Below, piece by piece: positions 56,746-60,418 of a DNA stretch of 60,418 nucleotides. Both the position numbers and the translations under genes were made by a program. The notes under the pieces were generated by a model. That model did no database searches. It was not told the origin of the DNA and saw only the letters and a program-made list of their open reading frames with translations. The DNA lies in the IMG/VR virus record IMGVR_UViG_3300025325_000023, positions 1 to 60,418 of that record; one strand, written 5' to 3'. Position 1 is the stretch's first letter, and each line of letters begins with the position of its first letter. This DNA is from a virus.

Positions 56746-57045
56746 ATGTCTGAGCAAACAGTGATCCCTGTCGCTGGACTCGATCTTAGGCAACGGGACA
56801 AAGAAATCCAATTTAGGCAGCGTGCAATTCAGGAAAAGTTGGAAAACTTGAGTTGCGCCATCTTTGTTAAAGTGATATCGTCGCTCATTGCTGAGAGTAA
56901 AACTAGTCTGCCAGTGGATACGGTTGCGGTGATTGGGGCGGCTTCTATTGAAGCGTCGTTGGTTATGGGGAAAACTTTATATGGCGTCACTGCGGTGCGA
57001 GCCGAGGCGGTGCCACCTGTGAAAGAGGCAAGTGAGCCTTTTTGA
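56746..57045 (+). CDS. hypothetical protein
   Basis: A 99-residue protein with a charged helix (LRQRDKEIQFRQRAIQEKLE) and an Ala/Val-rich segment. GGGGG precedes the ATG. No family is recognised. Confidence 0.5.
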   Translation: MSEQTVIPVAGLDLRQRDKEIQFRQRAIQEKLENLSCAIFVKVISSLIAESKTSLPVDTVAVIGAASIEASLVMGKTLYGVTAVRAEAVPPVKEASEPF

Positions 57046-57071
57046 CGGAAAGTTTTATGGGGTAAGGACAT

Positions 57072-57431
57072 ATGCCAAGTAAACTAGGAAAACAGTTTGA
57101 TATCCTAGCGGCCTGGGTTCGTAAAAATGTGGACTTTCAATTTAGCGTACGCTCTGTGGTGAATTTGAAAATGGATGGTGAGAAATGTCACGCCACGCTG
57201 TTGCACAGGGACGGTGGTGAGAGGTATATAATTTGTTTGGAGAGAACAGACCCCTATGCGGTGTTGGAAGACTCTTTGCTCCACGAAATAGCGCATGCGC
57301 AAACTATGGAAGAGGGAGAGTACACGGAGGATTATGCCAAGCAACATTCAGCGCGTTGGGGCGTGTTCTATGCCAGGCTATATAAAAAATGGAGGCAGGT
57401 TTGTGATGAAAAAGACCGGGGGGCCACATGA
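57072..57431 (+). CDS. HEXXH zinc metalloprotease-like protein
   Basis: A 119-residue protein with SLLHEIAHAQ (His71, Glu72, His75) and HSARWGVFYARLYK, the pattern of SprT/M78-like phage metalloproteases. It would be a zinc peptidase or a dead remnant; a third ligand could be the later His in QHSARW. The target is unknown. Confidence 0.6.
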   Translation: MPSKLGKQFDILAAWVRKNVDFQFSVRSVVNLKMDGEKCHATLLHRDGGERYIICLERTDPYAVLEDSLLHEIAHAQTMEEGEYTEDYAKQHSARWGVFYARLYKKWRQVCDEKDRGAT

Positions 57432-57790
57432 TTTATCTAGCTAGTCCCTACAGTCATCCTGCCCCTTCTGTTGTGCGCCAACGCTATCGCGATGCTTGTA
57501 AGGCTACGGTGTGGTTGTTAAAAACCCATAGGAATGTGTTCTCGCCTATTGTCCATAGTCATCCACTGATTCGTTATGGTGTGCCCAATAACTGGGAGGC
57601 TTGGGCGTGGGTTGACGAGGATTTTATAAAGCGGTGCGATGAGGTTAAGGTTCTCATGCTACTGGGTTGGGACCAAAGTGTGGGGGTGCGGGCCGAGGTT
57701 GAGTTGGCACATAAATTTGGAAAGTTGGTGTCGTATGTGAGTATGGAAGACTTAGAGGCATTGTTGGACAGTGGGGTGAGTAATGGCTAA
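57428..57790 (+). CDS. DUF1937-like protein
   Basis: A 120-residue protein with YLASPYSHPAPSVVRQRYRD, FSPIVHSHPLIRYG and VLMLLGWDQSVGVRAEVELA, the pattern of DUF1937, related in fold to nucleoside 2-deoxyribosyltransferases. That would place it in nucleotide metabolism. It overlaps its neighbours (ATGA, 8 bp). Confidence 0.65.
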   Translation: MIYLASPYSHPAPSVVRQRYRDACKATVWLLKTHRNVFSPIVHSHPLIRYGVPNNWEAWAWVDEDFIKRCDEVKVLMLLGWDQSVGVRAEVELAHKFGKLVSYVSMEDLEALLDSGVSNG

Positions 57791-58604
57791 TGTCTACATT
57801 GTCGTTCCAACTATGGGTTTTGATATCGGATCATTGTGCGTTAATGCACTTATGACGGCGGCCTCGCCTAAGCATTCGATTCGGTATCAGATTCAGGGGC
57901 TATCACTGTTAGCGCGAAACTTTAACACACTTTGGTGTGCAGCATGGGAGGCGCAGTCAGATTATTTTGTGATGTTGCATTCTGACATTGGGATTCGCGC
58001 GCCAGCGGGGTTTGTGGGATCGTGGCTGGACGCTTTTATTGAGCGAATCGAAGAGGCCAAGGCTGCGGTGCTATCTGCGGTCGTCCCTATAAAAAATAAT
58101 ATCGGTCATACTAGTACAGCCCTACAGTTGACGCGGGACAATTCTTTCACTCTACGACGGGTCGTAATTAAAGACCTTCCTAAGCTTCCGGTAAAGTGGA
58201 TCACTAGGGACGATCTTTGCGCACTTTACCAGGTTAATCCGGAAGTGGCAGGGCCCATGTTGGTAAACACGGGGGCGATGATTATGGATTTGAAGCGGTT
58301 TCCGTGGGCGAAGGAACGGTGGTGTGGGTTCGAAATTAGGGACCATTTAGCTTGGTCTTTAGATGGAGTGCCACGGCCGTTTTCTGCCCCAGAAGATTGG
58401 AGGTTGAGCCAATTTCTATTTAAGCAGGGCTGGATGTACGCGGCTACGAAAGAATTTCCTATCGCACATTTGGGCTCATCTCCATATTCAAACTATGGGG
58501 CGTGGGGAATGGATGAAGATACAGAGGGGCCTACGTGGCCCTCGATTCGAGGATATGAAAATTCGCGGGTGTTGTCATCCAAAGGTGTTATACTCAATGA
58601 CTGA
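57783..58604 (+). CDS. GT-A glycosyltransferase-like protein
   Basis: A 273-residue protein starting ANVYIVVPTMG, with ARNFNTLWCAAWEAQSDYFV and MLHSDIG (a DXD-like nucleotide-sugar site), then VVPIKNNIGHTSTALQL and a later segment (GPMLVNTGAMIMDLKRFPW). It resembles family 2-like phage glycosyltransferases, which decorate DNA, capsid or host surfaces. A sulfotransferase-like gene lies nearby. Confidence 0.7.
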   Translation: MANVYIVVPTMGFDIGSLCVNALMTAASPKHSIRYQIQGLSLLARNFNTLWCAAWEAQSDYFVMLHSDIGIRAPAGFVGSWLDAFIERIEEAKAAVLSAVVPIKNNIGHTSTALQLTRDNSFTLRRVVIKDLPKLPVKWITRDDLCALYQVNPEVAGPMLVNTGAMIMDLKRFPWAKERWCGFEIRDHLAWSLDGVPRPFSAPEDWRLSQFLFKQGWMYAATKEFPIAHLGSSPYSNYGAWGMDEDTEGPTWPSIRGYENSRVLSSKGVILND

Positions 58605-59082
58605 CGGTGGCGTGTCCAAGATGCTTCCTGTTCCGAAGTTCCATGGTCGGTTGAATGGTCTGGAATTCACAGTCTCGCATCTTTGGGTTGAGCCGCAGGA
58701 TTCATACCATGGCAGTCGTCGTATCTATACGTTAGTGAAACCATTTCACGTGACTATGAAGTCTGCCGGCTGTTACTTGGACGTATTGGTCCCGGTTGGT
58801 TTCTCTAGCGATTTTGCCACGTTCCCTATTGTGGTCCAGTTTGTGTTAGGTGGTAATGACGCGGTGGGTACGTGCGAGGCCGCCATTATTCACGATTACG
58901 CTTGTGTCAATAAGTTGCCGGCTTCGGTTGCCAATGCGCTTATGCTCGCCGTGCTTACTGTATTCTCCGTGCCGCGCTGGAAACGGGGTTTGATCTTCAT
59001 AGGCCTATCGCTCTTTGGATATCGTACACCAGTGTTGCGGTGGGCTCAGACTATTCGGAGGTGGCTGTTGTGGAAGAAATAA
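58597..59082 (+). CDS. DUF1353-like protein
   Basis: A 161-residue protein with VPVGFSSDFATFP and EAAIIHDYACV, the DUF1353 pattern found in phage lysis or tail regions. Its function is not known. It overlaps the glycosyltransferase stop and has a hydrophobic C-terminal segment (LIFIGLSLFGY). Confidence 0.65.
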   Translation: MTDGGVSKMLPVPKFHGRLNGLEFTVSHLWVEPQDSYHGSRRIYTLVKPFHVTMKSAGCYLDVLVPVGFSSDFATFPIVVQFVLGGNDAVGTCEAAIIHDYACVNKLPASVANALMLAVLTVFSVPRWKRGLIFIGLSLFGYRTPVLRWAQTIRRWLLWKK

Positions 59083-59408
59083 TTAGTGAATCGGTGACGG
59101 GCGGGAAGAAGGGCGTAAAGCTGGCGCGGTTTGATCTTATTCCGACCAGGGCCTTGTATGCGTTGGCAGAACACTATGGCAAGGGCTGTCGCAAGTACGG
59201 GGACAGGAATTGGGAGAATGGGGTTGAGTGGGGCAAGGGCTACGCAGCGTTACAGCGTCACGCCACGCTGTTTTGGGATGGGACGGCCTCCGACGACGAG
59301 GGTAACTCACATTTGATTGCCGTTGCATTTTGGGCCATGGCACTCTACACCTACTCTACGGACCCCAAATATAGTGGGTTGGATGATCGATCTAGTTCTA
59401 ATCAGTAA
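59070..59408 (+). CDS. dATP/dGTP diphosphohydrolase-like (DUF5664)
   Basis: A 112-residue protein with GGKKGVKLARFDLIP, RALYALAEHYGKGCRKYGDR, NWENGVEWGKGYAALQRHAT and HLIAVAFWAMALY. These match the dATP/dGTP diphosphohydrolase family known from phages, including MazZ-type enzymes that lower dGTP and dATP in Z-genome phages. Start at GTG 59070, 8 nt after GGAGG. No PurZ is visible here, so it may simply shape dNTP pools. Confidence 0.65.
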   Translation: MEEIISESVTGGKKGVKLARFDLIPTRALYALAEHYGKGCRKYGDRNWENGVEWGKGYAALQRHATLFWDGTASDDEGNSHLIAVAFWAMALYTYSTDPKYSGLDDRSSSNQ

Positions 59409-59432
59409 GTAACTTTTACGAGGAGGTGTTTT

Positions 59433-59684
59433 ATGTTGTTCAAGAGAACTGTAGCGGATACACGAAGGGCTTTGATTATGAAGCGTCAAGAGATTTGGGA
59501 TAGGATAATTGCCACAATTTCGAATTACCAGGAGGATTTGTCTATAGGTTATGGGGAGACATTCAGCGCCGTAGATGCGTTGCAAATGCAACATCGCGAC
59601 TTGGGAAAATACCTTGCGTTAATAGACGAAGAAATTTCTGGCCACCGGGAGGCCGTGGAGAAAGGCACTTCAATTCTTCCATAA
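59433..59684 (+). CDS. hypothetical coiled-coil protein
   Basis: An 83-residue helical protein (RALIMKRQEIWDRIIATISN) with GGAGG before ATG 59433. Unknown. Confidence 0.5.
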   Translation: MLFKRTVADTRRALIMKRQEIWDRIIATISNYQEDLSIGYGETFSAVDALQMQHRDLGKYLALIDEEISGHREAVEKGTSILP

Positions 59685-59685
59685 T

Positions 59686-60243
59686 ATGATTTTCGTTTAC
59701 AACCTTCCTCGCTCATTCGGCCAGTCCATACAGGAGATGCTCTCTATTCTGTATCATACCGTCGAGAGTGGGGTTGATGTTTGGCATAGCCTCTTTCGTT
59801 ATGAATGGTTGAATCTCAAGCCTACGGATATCGGGGTAGTTGAATGCACGGCTCCTGTTTCGTGGTGTGAGGCCAATTACCCAGAGGCCCAGTATATTAT
59901 GGCTATCCGCGCTGACGAGGGTGCGTGGTTGACATCGTGTGCGGATATGTACGACTTAGCCCAAGAGGAAAGGTGGACTAACCCTATCTGGCAGCTTGAT
60001 TTAGATCACTTCTCGTATTATGCCCGTGAGTGGTGTAGCAACGTGTATCGTTGGTTGCCGGAGGGGCGTACGATGGTCTGGAATATCCAAGAGTGCGGGC
60101 CGGAGTGGGAGTCTCTGTGCAGTTTCTTGAATATGCCCACGCCGTCGGTACCCGTACCATGGGTGGATTGGATTGGCAGACAGACTGGGCCGCACGGCTA
60201 TGATCGAGGGTTGGGGGATTTGACTGTAGGAGGGTTGCTGTGA
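59686..60243 (+). CDS. sulfotransferase-like protein
   Basis: A 185-residue protein with VYNLPRSFGQSIQEML (5'-PSB-like P-loop position), APVSWCEANYPEAQYIMAIR, ADEGAWLTSCADMY and a C-terminal WESLCSFLNMPTPSVPVPW, a pattern like small PAPS sulfotransferases. It would transfer sulfate to a host or phage glycan or protein; catalytic residues cannot be confirmed here. It is rare in phages. Confidence 0.5.
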   Translation: MIFVYNLPRSFGQSIQEMLSILYHTVESGVDVWHSLFRYEWLNLKPTDIGVVECTAPVSWCEANYPEAQYIMAIRADEGAWLTSCADMYDLAQEERWTNPIWQLDLDHFSYYAREWCSNVYRWLPEGRTMVWNIQECGPEWESLCSFLNMPTPSVPVPWVDWIGRQTGPHGYDRGLGDLTVGGLL

Positions 60244-60418
60244 GTCTGCTAGGCTGGGCTGCTAGTATTCTGCTGATTCTAGGTTGGTATGGGTACCCAA
60301 GACTTTGGGGCCTACTATTGAACACCACTGGCACCTGGCTGTGGTCGTGGGTGGCGTTTCAGTTGGGTATGTGGGATCTGTTTGCACTAGATGTCATCCT
60401 TGCTGTAATCCAAAGTCG
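60240..60418 (+). CDS. partial membrane protein
   Basis: GTG 60240 overlaps the previous stop and starts MSLLGWAASILLILGWYGYP; the frame runs off the window. One or two hydrophobic segments are visible. Unknown. Confidence 0.5.
   Translation, partial: MSLLGWAASILLILGWYGYPRLWGLLLNTTGTWLWSWVAFQLGMWDLFALDVILAVIQS

Noticed and set aside
1-60418. CRISPR arrays or insertion sequences
   Set aside because: No regularly spaced repeats or transposase were seen.

Overview
The window reads as about 60 kb of a tailed double-stranded DNA phage, or a prophage or metagenomic phage contig, infecting a bacterium. Nearly everything is on the + strand, with short overlaps (ATGA, TTGA) and clear Shine-Dalgarno sites. 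The virion genes recognised are large terminase, portal, HK97-like capsid, two P22 gp4-like adaptors, a P22 gp10-like hub, LamG tail proteins and a 1743-residue ejection protein. No tape measure or sheath is visible, so a short-tailed (podovirus-like) particle is most likely. Sigma-70-type promoters (TTGACA/TATAAT) are present, but the host cannot be named. Both ends cut through open genes.

Layout. (1) 1-1.7 kb: a leftward operon with a DUF932-like gene, two small genes and a partial one, separated by conserved hairpins and simple-sequence repeats. (2) 1.7-2.5 kb: non-coding, holding operator-like palindromes and a strong promoter that drives a candidate structured RNA closed by a 22-bp stem. 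(3) 2.5-6.2 kb: small secreted or membrane proteins, including a Tat-signal protein and a collagen-like protein with 9-bp tandem repeats. (4) 6-10.7 kb: family A DNA polymerase and two adjacent sigma-like factors. (5) 10.7-11.6 kb: a minimal tyrosine recombinase on the - strand, a stop-interrupted small gene and a tRNA-like element. (6) 11.6-42.6 kb: endonuclease VII-like HNH protein, terminase, portal, neck, fibres, scaffold, capsid, a modular family of virion proteins, an HNH insertion and ejection proteins. (7) 42.6-45.1 kb: a putative lysis/membrane cassette. (8) 45.1-53.9 kb: nucleic-acid metabolism (SNase, DEDD exonuclease, AAA ATPase, OB-like protein, ERCC4 nuclease, primase-helicase) plus small zinc-ribbon genes, two of which look broken. 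(9) 53.9-54.1 kb: an AT-rich inverted repeat where base skew flips although gene direction does not, a candidate replication origin. (10) 54.1-60.4 kb: an accessory arm with membrane proteins, a phage-encoded TatA followed by two Tat-signal proteins, a zinc protease-like protein, DUF1937, glycosyltransferase-like, DUF1353, dATP/dGTP diphosphohydrolase-like and sulfotransferase-like proteins.

The most distinctive system is the TatA plus Tat-substrate set (54-56 kb, with a related substrate at 2.46 kb). It suggests the phage supplies part of the twin-arginine export machinery together with its own folded cargo. The promoter-driven RNA at 2.2 kb is the second main candidate. The integrase and a Leu at the 762-equivalent position of the polymerase fit a temperate or slow lifestyle, but no repressor was identified with confidence.
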